From: an uncultured Olsenella sp.
Lineage (GTDB): Bacteria > Actinomycetota > Coriobacteriia > Coriobacteriales > Atopobiaceae
Length of the DNA stretch: 64,000 nt
Assembly (NCBI GenBank): GCA_900314495.1
Contig: OMVJ01000008.1
Span: 1-64,000 of the forward strand
Direction: 5' to 3'
Shown: positions 8,811-15,996 of the stretch, piece by piece
How positions within the stretch are numbered: position 1 is the stretch's first letter
Layout of the letters: every line of letters starts with the position of its first letter
Translations under genes and position numbers: made by a program
The notes under the pieces: generated by a model
What the model saw: the letters and a program-made list of their open reading frames with translations, nothing else
The model's database searches: none
What the model was told of the DNA's origin: nothing

Positions 8811-9024
8811 CCTTTTCCTCCTCCTCGCGCAGGTAATCTGCCAGTTTCAGACGACGGGTGGATTTTTCGCTAACAGATTTGTCATGTCTGCGCCCTTCAC
8901 CGGAATCCGAAATCAGGGCAATGTCCCCATGTACCGTAGCCTCTGACATGCTCCCAAAATGCGCAAGGTATGCAAGCACCTGCTCGTCGGTCATGAGGCC
9001 TCCCCGCCCTTGCCAGATTCTCAT
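8797..9024 (-). CDS. Small protein of unknown function, translationally coupled to the second fic gene
   Basis: A 75-residue, charged, probably soluble protein ending in a Glu/Lys-rich helix. It overlaps the fic start by 14 bases, an arrangement typical of antitoxin-toxin pairs. Residues 39-44, SDSGEG, fit the loose Fic-inhibitor consensus (S/T)xxxE(G/N), although the Gly-rich context is unlike a helix and the match may be chance. The downstream Fic already has its own inhibitor motif, so a role as antitoxin is uncertain. An alternative start 30 bases downstream (MTDEQV) has GGGGAGG close by and may be the real one. Confidence 0.6.
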   Translation of the reverse strand: MRIWQGRGGLMTDEQVLAYLAHFGSMSEATVHGDIALISDSGEGRRHDKSVSEKSTRRLKLADYLREEEEKDGTN

Positions 9025-9056
9025 GACCGCCAGACCCCTTCGAACGCTTCTATAGT

Positions 9057-9088
9057 AAAAAGGTCAGAGCAGATACTTGCTCTGACCT
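9057..9088 (-). terminator. Rho-independent terminator after tRNA-Lys
   Basis: On the minus strand an 11-base stem AGGTCAGAGCA / TGCTCTGACCT with a 6-base loop is followed directly by TTTTT. It lies just downstream of the tRNA-Lys 3' end. Confidence 0.85.
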
Positions 9089-9100
9089 GCTGTTTTGCGG

Positions 9101-9176
9101 TGGTGCGCCCTGTGGGTCTCGAACCCACGACCTTGGGATTAAAAGTCCCCTGCTCTACCAACTGAGCTAAGGGCGC
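9101..9176 (-). tRNA. tRNA-Lys (UUU)
   Basis: The minus strand gives acceptor GCGCCCT, D arm with AGTTGGTA, anticodon loop CTTTTAA (anticodon UUU), T loop TTCGAGA and an encoded CCA end. The right border of the restriction/Fic region falls at its 3' end, but I found no second copy of the tRNA 3' end that would mark an integration. Confidence 0.95.
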
Positions 9177-9230
9177 GTTTGTACGCGTGGTCTCACTTTC
9201 AGACCATACATCTATGCAGTTTAACACGGC

Positions 9231-10481
9231 TTAACGCAAGGCATCCTCATCGAGCATGAAGTCGAAAATGCTTACCAATAGCACGCCTTCCTCTGTGTAG
9301 TGCCGCTCAATAGGCCTACCCACAACAATGGCTTTTCTGAAGGAGTCACCAGTCTTGAGGAGGGATCTCTGCTCTTGGGCAAGCTTGTTTGCATCGGGTA
9401 TGTCGTACGCTGATTGGATATACGTTCTCTCGCTTCCGTGGTTGCAGACAAAGTCGACTTCCAACCGCTTCCTCACCGACTTACCAAGACCATCTCGCTC
9501 GCTGACAGTAACGTCACCAACATCAACCGCGTAACCACGTCTCCGCAATTCGTTATAGATAGCATTCTCCATCAGATGCGTCTCCTCGAACTGACGGAAC
9601 CCCAGCCGGGCGTTACGTAAACCAAGATCAGAAAAGTAGTACTTGTAAGGTGCGCCGATGTACCGCTTCCCCCTCACGTCGTAGCGCTGGGCACGCTCCA
9701 AAAGAAACGCGTCGTCGAAATAGGTAATGTACGACGACACCGTATCTGGATCTATAGTCGAATGTGTGACGCTGTGAAACGTATCGGACAACTTGTTGGG
9801 ATTAGTGAGAGACCCAATAGTTGAGGCCATAACATCCAGTAGTTCCCCCAGAGCACGCTCATTGCGCACGCCGTTTCTCTCAACGATGTCATTGATGTAT
9901 ATCTCGTTGAAGAGTCCCTGCAGATAGTCAGCCTTCCCCTTGGCTTCCTTTTCCAGAGCGACTGCTGGCAGACCGCCGTACATCAGGTAACTCTGCCAAC
10001 CCGCCGCCAAGTCTCCATCGTACGTAGTCATGAACTCTGAAAATGAGAGAGGAGACATCCTTATTTCGTCGCCTCGGCCTCGGAACTCAGTGACAATGTC
10101 TTTGGAGAGGAGCCTCGCATTGCTGCCAGTCACGTACACGTCCACGTTATCGCGAGCGATGAGATCAATAAGTATCTCTTCGAAGTGTTCGAGTAGCTGC
10201 ACCTCATCAAGCAATACGTAATGCATTTCTGGCGAAACGAGACTGCTCGTAACCAGAGAGTAGAACTCATCAGCGTCTCTATAGCGTCTGTTCCCGTATT
10301 GATCAAAGGCCATCTCGAAAATCTGTTCGGGCGCTACTCCACGGGACAGGAGATAGTCCTTGAAAATCTGAAAGACGAGATAAGACTTTCCGCAGCGGCG
10401 CACTCCCGTCACGATTTTCGCCTGGTTGGAGTGCATCTTACCCACGAGTTGGTCTAAGTATTTCGTCCTTTCGATCCTCAT
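9231..10481 (-). CDS. AAA-type ATPase with DUF4143 C-terminal domain
   Basis: The N-terminal P-loop GVRRCGKS lies at residues 26-33, and Walker B YVLLDEVQ follows with a TGSNARLL sensor segment. The middle EFRGRGDEIRMSPLSF is typical of the AAA_14/DUF4143 group, whose C-terminal domain resembles PD-(D/E)XK nucleases (YKYYFSDLGLRNARLGF is characteristic). These proteins are common and mostly uncharacterised, often in accessory regions. The start is the ATG with TGGAG a few bases upstream; the frame extends 12 codons further without a ribosome site. It is transcribed towards tRNA-Lys. Confidence 0.88.
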   Translation of the reverse strand: MRIERTKYLDQLVGKMHSNQAKIVTGVRRCGKSYLVFQIFKDYLLSRGVAPEQIFEMAFDQYGNRRYRDADEFYSLVTSSLVSPEMHYVLLDEVQLLEHFEEILIDLIARDNVDVYVTGSNARLLSKDIVTEFRGRGDEIRMSPLSFSEFMTTYDGDLAAGWQSYLMYGGLPAVALEKEAKGKADYLQGLFNEIYINDIVERNGVRNERALGELLDVMASTIGSLTNPNKLSDTFHSVTHSTIDPDTVSSYITYFDDAFLLERAQRYDVRGKRYIGAPYKYYFSDLGLRNARLGFRQFEETHLMENAIYNELRRRGYAVDVGDVTVSERDGLGKSVRKRLEVDFVCNHGSERTYIQSAYDIPDANKLAQEQRSLLKTGDSFRKAIVVGRPIERHYTEEGVLLVSIFDFMLDEDALR

Positions 10482-10534
10482 TTGTACTCCAATCGGCAAT
10501 AGTGCAGCATGCTGCATTTTTTCCGATTATACCC

Positions 10535-11779
10535 TTATTTACCCCACGCCCAGCGGCCGTCCACGAAGACGGGCACCTCCTCGCCAGAGGCCGTCACGCC
10601 GGTCACACTCAGGTCGTCGGAGCCAATCATGAAGTCCACGTGCGTGCTGCTCTGGTTCAGGCCATGGGCGATGAGCTCGTCTTTGTTCATGTCCAGCCCG
10701 CCGGCCAGGCACTCGGGGAAGCCCGTGCCCAACGCCAGGTGGCAGCTGGCGTTCTCGTCGTACAGGGTGTCGTAGAAGAGGATGCCGCTCTGGCGGATGG
10801 GCGTGTCCTTTGAGATGAGCGCGCACTCGCCCAGACGCATGGCGTTCTCGTCCGTCTTGAGGATGTGCTCCAGCACCTCGCGGCCCTCCGCAGCATCGAA
10901 CTCCACAACGGCGCCAGCCTCAAAGCGCAACCAGAAGTCGCGCACCACCTGGCCCGCATGCACCAGCGGCAGCGCAGAGTGCACGATGCCGTCTGCGCGC
11001 ATGCGGTCTGGACTGGTGAAGACCTCCTCCGTGGGAATGTTGGGGAAGAAGGCGCGGCCTTCCTGCGTGTGGCCAGCACCGCCCTCCCAAATGTGGCCGG
11101 GGTTCATGCCCAGCGTGAAGTCCGTGCCGTTGCTGGACTTGTAGCGCAGGTGGTCGAAGGCATAGCCGTTGAGCAGGCGCTTGTTGCTTTCGAAGGTGGC
11201 GTTGTGGCGGTCCCACTCGGCCTCCGGGTCAGCCCCGTCCGCACGGGAGACCTTGAGGATGGCGTCCCACAGCTTGAGCACGGCCTCGTCTGCGGGCAGC
11301 CCCGGGAAGACCTGCTGGGCCCACTTGGCCACAGGCGCGCCGGCAATGCACCAGACGTTGCGGCCGAAGTCCATGCCATTGCGGAAGCTCAGGCACTCCG
11401 TGTTGCGGGCGCGGGCGGCCGCCGCCGGCTTGGCAGGGTCAATTCCCAGGAGGGCCTGTGGGTCCCGTCCCTCCAGGAAGAGGAATGCCGCGCCAGCCTC
11501 CGCCAGGCCGTCTAGCTGGGCCTTCTTCCACGGCTGGGTGTGCTGGAAGTAGTCCAGCGGAACGTTCTGGTACTCCATGCGCATGACCTCGTCGTCCGCC
11601 CAGATCACGGTAACATGGCCGGCCCCGGCGGCGTAGGCCGCACGAACCACCTTGCGCGCAAAGTCCGCGCGCTCCACCGGTGCCTGCAGCACCAGCTCCT
11701 GGCCGGGCTGCAGGGCGCAGCCCTTGTGAACGAGCAGGTCAGCGTACTTGTCCAGCTGGGCGGAGAGAGACTGTTCCAT
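10535..11779 (-). CDS. M29 family metallo-aminopeptidase (AmpS/PepS type)
   Basis: The 414-residue length fits family M29, cytosolic aminopeptidases with two metal ions that remove N-terminal residues from peptides. The hallmark segment NIPTEEVFTSPD is present at about two-thirds of the length, preceded by Gly/His-rich GHTQEG and followed by later acidic and His ligands (GTGFPE...NQSSTHVDFMIG). The chosen ATG has GGAAG seven bases upstream; an in-frame TTG four codons earlier overlaps that site. It is followed by the DUF4143 ATPase on the same strand, about 50 bases away, with no obvious functional link. Confidence 0.9.
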   Translation of the reverse strand: MEQSLSAQLDKYADLLVHKGCALQPGQELVLQAPVERADFARKVVRAAYAAGAGHVTVIWADDEVMRMEYQNVPLDYFQHTQPWKKAQLDGLAEAGAAFLFLEGRDPQALLGIDPAKPAAAARARNTECLSFRNGMDFGRNVWCIAGAPVAKWAQQVFPGLPADEAVLKLWDAILKVSRADGADPEAEWDRHNATFESNKRLLNGYAFDHLRYKSSNGTDFTLGMNPGHIWEGGAGHTQEGRAFFPNIPTEEVFTSPDRMRADGIVHSALPLVHAGQVVRDFWLRFEAGAVVEFDAAEGREVLEHILKTDENAMRLGECALISKDTPIRQSGILFYDTLYDENASCHLALGTGFPECLAGGLDMNKDELIAHGLNQSSTHVDFMIGSDDLSVTGVTASGEEVPVFVDGRWAWGK

Positions 11780-12138
11780 CTTGGCTTCCAATCGGTCGTG
11801 GTGATGGGCGGCACGCCTGCAAGACGCTGCCGCAAGTTCTTATCCGCTTGATGGTAACAGGCAGCTGCGTGTCAGCGCTAGGCAAGCCCATGTCGGCGCA
11901 AACACGCCGTATGCTGCCTATGTATGGAGTACATGCGAAGGGGAACATAGCTCGTCGCACATAAAGATGCATGCCGTAATATGCCGTGCTGTTGGGCAGA
12001 CAACTGCCCGCGCAACAGAGCATAACAATCACCGGAGGACTGGCGGCCGCGGTCGCCACGGTCGGAAAAGGTGTCGGGGGCGCCCGGTTTGCCAGTGGCA
12101 GGCCGGCGCCCCTTTGCGTGAGAAGGGACGCGACACGC
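11780..12138. other. Intergenic region with two hairpins ahead of the exporter gene
   Basis: No supported gene. It contains a small hairpin GGGCAG-ACAA-CTGCCC (11994-12009) and a larger one with arms GGGGCGCC (12077-12084) and GGCGCCCC (12105-12112), whose loop has its own GCCA/TGGC stem and which is followed by CTTTG. Both are oriented so that a plus-strand transcript into the exporter gene would carry them, so a structured leader or attenuator is possible. Confidence 0.45.
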
Positions 12139-13398
12139 ATGGCACGTAACGAGCAGGCACATGGCACCAAGGCGCGCAAGACCGGCATCACCAGCTGGGT
12201 CTGCGTTGAGCAGCCGCGCATTGGCGGGGGCGGACTCATCGCCCTCATGGTTCTGGCAACCATCTTCGGCTCCATCGCGTCTGACATGTACACGCCCGCC
12301 GTGCCGGAGCTGCCCACCTACTTCAACACCACCGAGGGCGTCATCTCCATCACCATCACGGCATTTTGGGCGGCCTACGCCATTGGCTTCCTGATCTTCG
12401 GGCCCATCAGCGACAAGTTCGGCCGCCGGCCGGTGCTCATTTGCGGGTCCACGCTCTTCATGGTGGGCTGCTTCCTGTGCTCAATCGCTCCCACCGTGGG
12501 CACGCTGGTTGTCGCGCGCGTCATTCAGGCCCTGGGTGCCGGCTCAATCGACACCATGTGCACGGCCCTGGCCAAGGACTGCTTCCATGAGGATCGCCGC
12601 GAGCAGGCGCTCTCCGTCGTGCAGACCATGTTCGTGATCTCCCCCATCATCGGGCCCTTGCTGGGCGGCTTCATCCTTCTCGTGCTGCCCTGGCACTTCA
12701 TCTTCGTGTTCCAAGGCCTGGCGGGCATTGCCTGCCTGGTGCTCTCCATCCTCTTTAAGGAGACGCTGCCACAAGGCGAGCGCCTGACTGGCAGCATAAG
12801 CCATGCGCTTGGCCGGCTTGTCGTGGTGGGCAGGAACTCCGGCTTTGCCCTGTTCATGCTGGTCATGGCCATGATCAACCTGCCCTTCATGGCCTACCTG
12901 GGTGCCGGGTCCTACATTTACGTGGACATCTTTGGCCTGACGGAGCAGGAATACACCTACTTCTTTGCCACGTCCGCACTGGCCGCCGCGCTGGGACCGT
13001 CGCTTTCCGTCTTCATGCTCAAGCGCATGAACGGCCGGCGTTACGCTGGCACCCAGCTTGCCGCTGCCACGCTGGCGGGAGCTCTTATGCTGGCAATTGG
13101 CCACGTTGGGCCCTTCGCGTTCTGGGCAGCTTTTGCCCTCTTCGCCATTTTGGAGGCATCCATGCGGCCGTTTGCTGCCAGCGTGCTGCTGGAGCAGCAA
13201 GACGGCGACGCTGGCTCCGTTAGCTCGCTCTACAACTTTGCCTGCTCCATGCTTGGCGTGGTTGGGTCTGCAGCCATCATGCTGCCTTGGCCAGACTACA
13301 TTTGGGGCCTAGGCATCCTCATGGCAGGGGCCGAAGGCGCCATGCTGGTGCTTTGGCTGGTTCTGCAGCACCGCGTGACCGTTCGGGGCATTGACTAG
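12139..13398 (+). CDS. Bcr/CflA family drug:proton antiporter (MFS)
   Basis: A 419-residue transporter with about 12 hydrophobic helices. After a soluble N-terminus of about 30 residues, helix 1 carries SDMYTPAVPEL, the acidic signature of the Bcr/CflA drug:H+ antiporter group. Between helices 2 and 3 is the MFS motif A GPISDKFGRRP. Motif-C-like GPLLGGF follows helix 5. Predicted role is proton-driven export of small molecules across the inner membrane; substrates cannot be read from sequence. The start is the ATG with GAAGGGA upstream; the frame is open for 51 more codons but they read as leader. Its leader can form two hairpins. Confidence 0.88.
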   Translation: MARNEQAHGTKARKTGITSWVCVEQPRIGGGGLIALMVLATIFGSIASDMYTPAVPELPTYFNTTEGVISITITAFWAAYAIGFLIFGPISDKFGRRPVLICGSTLFMVGCFLCSIAPTVGTLVVARVIQALGAGSIDTMCTALAKDCFHEDRREQALSVVQTMFVISPIIGPLLGGFILLVLPWHFIFVFQGLAGIACLVLSILFKETLPQGERLTGSISHALGRLVVVGRNSGFALFMLVMAMINLPFMAYLGAGSYIYVDIFGLTEQEYTYFFATSALAAALGPSLSVFMLKRMNGRRYAGTQLAAATLAGALMLAIGHVGPFAFWAAFALFAILEASMRPFAASVLLEQQDGDAGSVSSLYNFACSMLGVVGSAAIMLPWPDYIWGLGILMAGAEGAMLVLWLVLQHRVTVRGID

Positions 13399-13424
13399 CA
13401 CTTGGCTTGCAGGCTGCCGGCATG

Positions 13425-14750
13425 CTATTTGCCGCTGGCTGCATCCTTCTCCCGCATGATGGCAAGAATCTCACGGTCCGCAGCAAGCATGCCGGGGTTG
13501 CCGATGCGCGCCATGTTTGCCACGCACTGCTCCGGTGTGGCCGCAACCACCCCGTCCGACGTGCGCAGCCTTGAATTATCCAAGGCAAGGACGGCGCTGA
13601 CCAGCGCCGCATGGGACGACATTGAGACCTTGAGGGCGCAGCCCACCTTGCCGCCGTCGCAGATCATGCCGGTAACCGTGCCCGTCATGTTGCGGATGGC
13701 CCAGCCAATCTGCTGGTCCGTGCCACCCAGCAGATACGTGATGGCAGCGCTTGCCGCGGTCGACGCCGCCGTGGCACACGTGCAGACAGCTGCAAGCTTG
13801 CCGACCTTGGCGTTGATGTAGCGATTGACCAGGTGGCCGAAGGCAAGAGCTCGGGCATATTGCAGGTTGCTTGCACCTATCTGCCGCGCAACCTCCGTGA
13901 TGGGAATGGTGACGACCAGCCCTTTGGTGCCTGCGCCGGAGCTGGAGCTCACTGGGCACAGGCCTCCGTCCAGCCGAGCCTCCGTCGCTGCGGCCAGCCT
14001 GAGCTCTATTGCGGACGAAAGTGCAATTACGTCGAGGTCAGAGGCGGTGTTCGTGCGCGAGGCCGGCGCCATATGCTGCCCCAGCGCTCGCGCGATGCCA
14101 GTCTGCGCGTCGTAGCTGCGCCCATATTCGGCGGCCTTCTCATTGGTCTGGGCCGCGTCCACCAAGAAGGAAAGCTCCTGCTCGCTTGCAGCGTCCACGA
14201 GTTCGCGAATCTGCGAGAAGGTCATGCCCAGAAGCTGGTCCACGGCGCGGTTATCCGCCGCAGCAAGCTTGCGCGTCGCAATCTGCACGGGCTGCCCGTT
14301 GAGCGAAGCCTCCACGATGTTGGTATGGGCGTCGCGAATGGTGGCCTGGGCAAGGCCGACCGCGCCCGCAACCTGGGCGTATGCGTAGAGAGTACCCTCT
14401 TCGGTTGTTATGTTCACGGTCACGGCGCCAGAGTCCACCAGTGCCCGGGCCGCGGCTGCGCGCTCCGGCGTGATGCCCTCGAAGAGAGAAAGCCCACGGT
14501 CGGGCTCCGCAATGCACGCGCCCAGGGCTGCGGCGGAGTCCAGGCCAACCCGCTCGAAACCGGGAATGCCCACGGACATGCCGTTCTTGTACAGGTTGGG
14601 GCTGCAGGTGATTGCGACAGACGTGACAGGCGCGCCGACCAGGCTTGCTGCCTTTGCCGCCGCGAGGGCAATGCACACGGGCTCCGTGCAGCCCAGCGCC
14701 GGCACGACGTCCCGACGCAGCAGATCCAGCATCTCTTGCTTCCCCAACAT
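13425..14750 (-). CDS. UPF0597 / L-cysteine desulfidase (CyuA, YhaM) family protein
   Basis: The 441-residue protein has the hallmark segments of this iron-sulfur family: PALGCTEP near the N-terminus, CPVSSSSGAGTKG in the middle, and ICDGGKVGCALKVS near the C-terminus. Characterised members break cysteine down to sulfide, ammonia and pyruvate using a [4Fe-4S] cluster, and the fold is related to bacterial L-serine dehydratase. The conserved cysteines are present, so activity is plausible. The start is the ATG with AAGGAG well placed; ten more in-frame codons upstream are not needed. It is convergent with the exporter and divergent from the hydrolase gene. No cysteine transporter is adjacent. 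Confidence 0.85.
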   Translation of the reverse strand: MLGKQEMLDLLRRDVVPALGCTEPVCIALAAAKAASLVGAPVTSVAITCSPNLYKNGMSVGIPGFERVGLDSAAALGACIAEPDRGLSLFEGITPERAAAARALVDSGAVTVNITTEEGTLYAYAQVAGAVGLAQATIRDAHTNIVEASLNGQPVQIATRKLAAADNRAVDQLLGMTFSQIRELVDAASEQELSFLVDAAQTNEKAAEYGRSYDAQTGIARALGQHMAPASRTNTASDLDVIALSSAIELRLAAATEARLDGGLCPVSSSSGAGTKGLVVTIPITEVARQIGASNLQYARALAFGHLVNRYINAKVGKLAAVCTCATAASTAASAAITYLLGGTDQQIGWAIRNMTGTVTGMICDGGKVGCALKVSMSSHAALVSAVLALDNSRLRTSDGVVAATPEQCVANMARIGNPGMLAADREILAIMREKDAASGK

Positions 14751-14789
14751 GGCATTCTCCTTAGCGCGCCCGCAATCCAAGCAGCTACT

Positions 14790-15773
14790 ATGGCATCAAA
14801 CTTGCATCCCTATCCTAGCGCCTTGCAACAAGTCAGCAAAGGAACCGTGACCGCCATGGGCTTTGCCTACGAGATGGCTTCCACACCCGCCGCATACGCG
14901 CGCAAGGCCTTCTACGACGCCAATGACCCCGGACGCTCCACGCCGCCCGTGGTCATTCCCTTTGGCACGGACCGCCTTCAGCACTGCGTGCTTTGGGAGC
15001 CTGACCAGGTGCGCCACCAGACGCTGGTCTTCTGGTTTCACGGCGGTGGCTACCTTGTGGGCACGCCGGAGTCCATGATCGACGCGGCAAACGTGTACAA
15101 CTCGCAGGGGTATCGCTTTTGCTCCGTGGGCTTCCGGCTCATGCCCTTCCACCGCTTTCCCGCGCAGGCGTCCGACGCCTTCCTGGGCATTCGCGCGGCG
15201 CTCGCATGGATGGCGGCAAACGGCAGAGACGTGCCAGGGATTGTGGTTGGTGGCAGCTCGTGCGGCGGACACCTTGCCTGCCTGGTTGGATACGGGCGTG
15301 GTCTGCAGCAAACGTACGACTTCCCCACGGAGCTGCTGAGAGGAGTTGTCTCGTGCGCCGCAGTGGTGGACGCGGACGACATGCTGCTTCGTCCCTTCCC
15401 CTCCAACGCCGTGTGGCAGCGCTACATTGACCTGCCCGCTCGCGGCACCGGCATGCGCGCCCGCCACCAGGCCCTGCTGCCCTGGTCCCCCATTGCGCTG
15501 GTCGAGAGTTTCGCCCAGCCTGGCGCACCTGCACCCGTGCCCTTCTTCGCCGTGCACGGCATTGCGGACCAGATGAGCCCCTACGCGCACGAGGCCGCCT
15601 TCGTGGACCGCCTGAACCAGATTGGCGGCGACGGCACTGCCTACCTGCACACCATTGACGACCGCCGCTGGCAGCACATGCGCCTTACCGTGACCATGCA
15701 CAAGGACCGCGTGGAAGACAGCCCCGCTCTGACGGAGCTCTTTGCTTGGCTGAACGAGACACTTGGGACCTGA
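14790..15773 (+). CDS. Alpha/beta hydrolase (hormone-sensitive lipase-like esterase)
   Basis: The oxyanion-hole motif HGGGY starts near residue 84, and the nucleophile elbow GSSCG sits at 155-159 with Ser157. These define the HSL/alpha-beta-hydrolase-3 group of small-ester esterases. A late VHGIADQ probably carries the acidic residue and a His near the C-terminus completes the triad. No signal peptide, so cytosolic. The start is uncertain: this ATG has a poor ribosome site, and another in-frame ATG 66 bases downstream (MGFAYEM) has GGA upstream. The frame also runs open far upstream, but that part is antisense to the cysteine-desulfidase-like gene. Confidence 0.85.
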   Translation: MASNLHPYPSALQQVSKGTVTAMGFAYEMASTPAAYARKAFYDANDPGRSTPPVVIPFGTDRLQHCVLWEPDQVRHQTLVFWFHGGGYLVGTPESMIDAANVYNSQGYRFCSVGFRLMPFHRFPAQASDAFLGIRAALAWMAANGRDVPGIVVGGSSCGGHLACLVGYGRGLQQTYDFPTELLRGVVSCAAVVDADDMLLRPFPSNAVWQRYIDLPARGTGMRARHQALLPWSPIALVESFAQPGAPAPVPFFAVHGIADQMSPYAHEAAFVDRLNQIGGDGTAYLHTIDDRRWQHMRLTVTMHKDRVEDSPALTELFAWLNETLGT

Positions 15774-15803
15774 ACCCAACTGTCATTAGATGGCATGCGC
15801 ATC

Positions 15804-15834
15804 AAAAAAAGGCCGGGGCACTTGGCCCCGGCCT
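15804..15834 (-). terminator. Terminator after tRNA-Gly (possibly bidirectional)
   Basis: A 10-base GC-rich stem AGGCCGGGGC / GCCCCGGCCT with a 5-base loop. On the minus strand it is followed by TTTTTTT, which suits the tRNA-Gly transcript; the plus-strand side (TTGGTTT) could also end the hydrolase gene. Confidence 0.85.
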
Positions 15835-15843
15835 TGGTTTCTC

Positions 15844-15952
15844 TGGAGCGGGCAACGGGATTCGAACCCGCGGATGACGGCTTGGGAAGCCGGATTCGAA
15901 CCCGCGGATGACGGCTTGGGAAGCCGTTGCCTTACCACTTGGCGATGCCCGC
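15844..15952 (-). tRNA. tRNA-Gly (CCC) with a 34-base internal tandem duplication
   Basis: The outer parts form a normal tRNA-Gly: acceptor GCGGGCA/TGCCCGC, D arm GCC-AAGTGGTAA-GGC and an encoded CCA end. The anticodon arm loop reads TTCCCAA (anticodon CCC). A 34-base block covering most of the anticodon arm, the variable loop and most of the T arm is present twice in direct tandem, making the gene 109 instead of 75 bases. Removing either copy restores a canonical tRNA. A TAGAAT -10-like box lies at 15964-15969 upstream and a terminator lies downstream, so it is probably transcribed. It could be a broken gene, an unusual precursor, or an assembly artefact. Gly-CCC is often dispensable when Gly-UCC is present. 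Confidence 0.85.
15858..15925. repeat. Perfect 34-base tandem duplication inside tRNA-Gly
   Basis: Bases 15858-15891 and 15892-15925 are identical over all 34 positions. The copies meet inside the T-loop/anticodon-stem sequence, so the RNA would carry two CCC anticodon loops and two T loops. Confidence 0.95.
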
Positions 15953-15996
15953 GAACGGAGTCGATTCTATCACACGACCGCGTCCCTACGCGAGAA

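Noticed and set aside
9101-9176. Integration site at the tRNA-Lys 3' end
   Set aside because: No integrase and no second copy of the tRNA 3' end found around 3.4-3.8 kb or elsewhere nearby.
10504-10521. Palindrome GCAGCATGCTGC followed by a T-run on the plus strand
   Set aside because: Looks like a terminator, but no plus-strand gene ends there; no loop remains in the 12-base palindrome.
13833-14789. In-frame extension upstream of the alpha/beta hydrolase
   Set aside because: It is antisense to the cysteine-desulfidase-like gene and reads as a shadow; the hydrolase fold begins after 14790.
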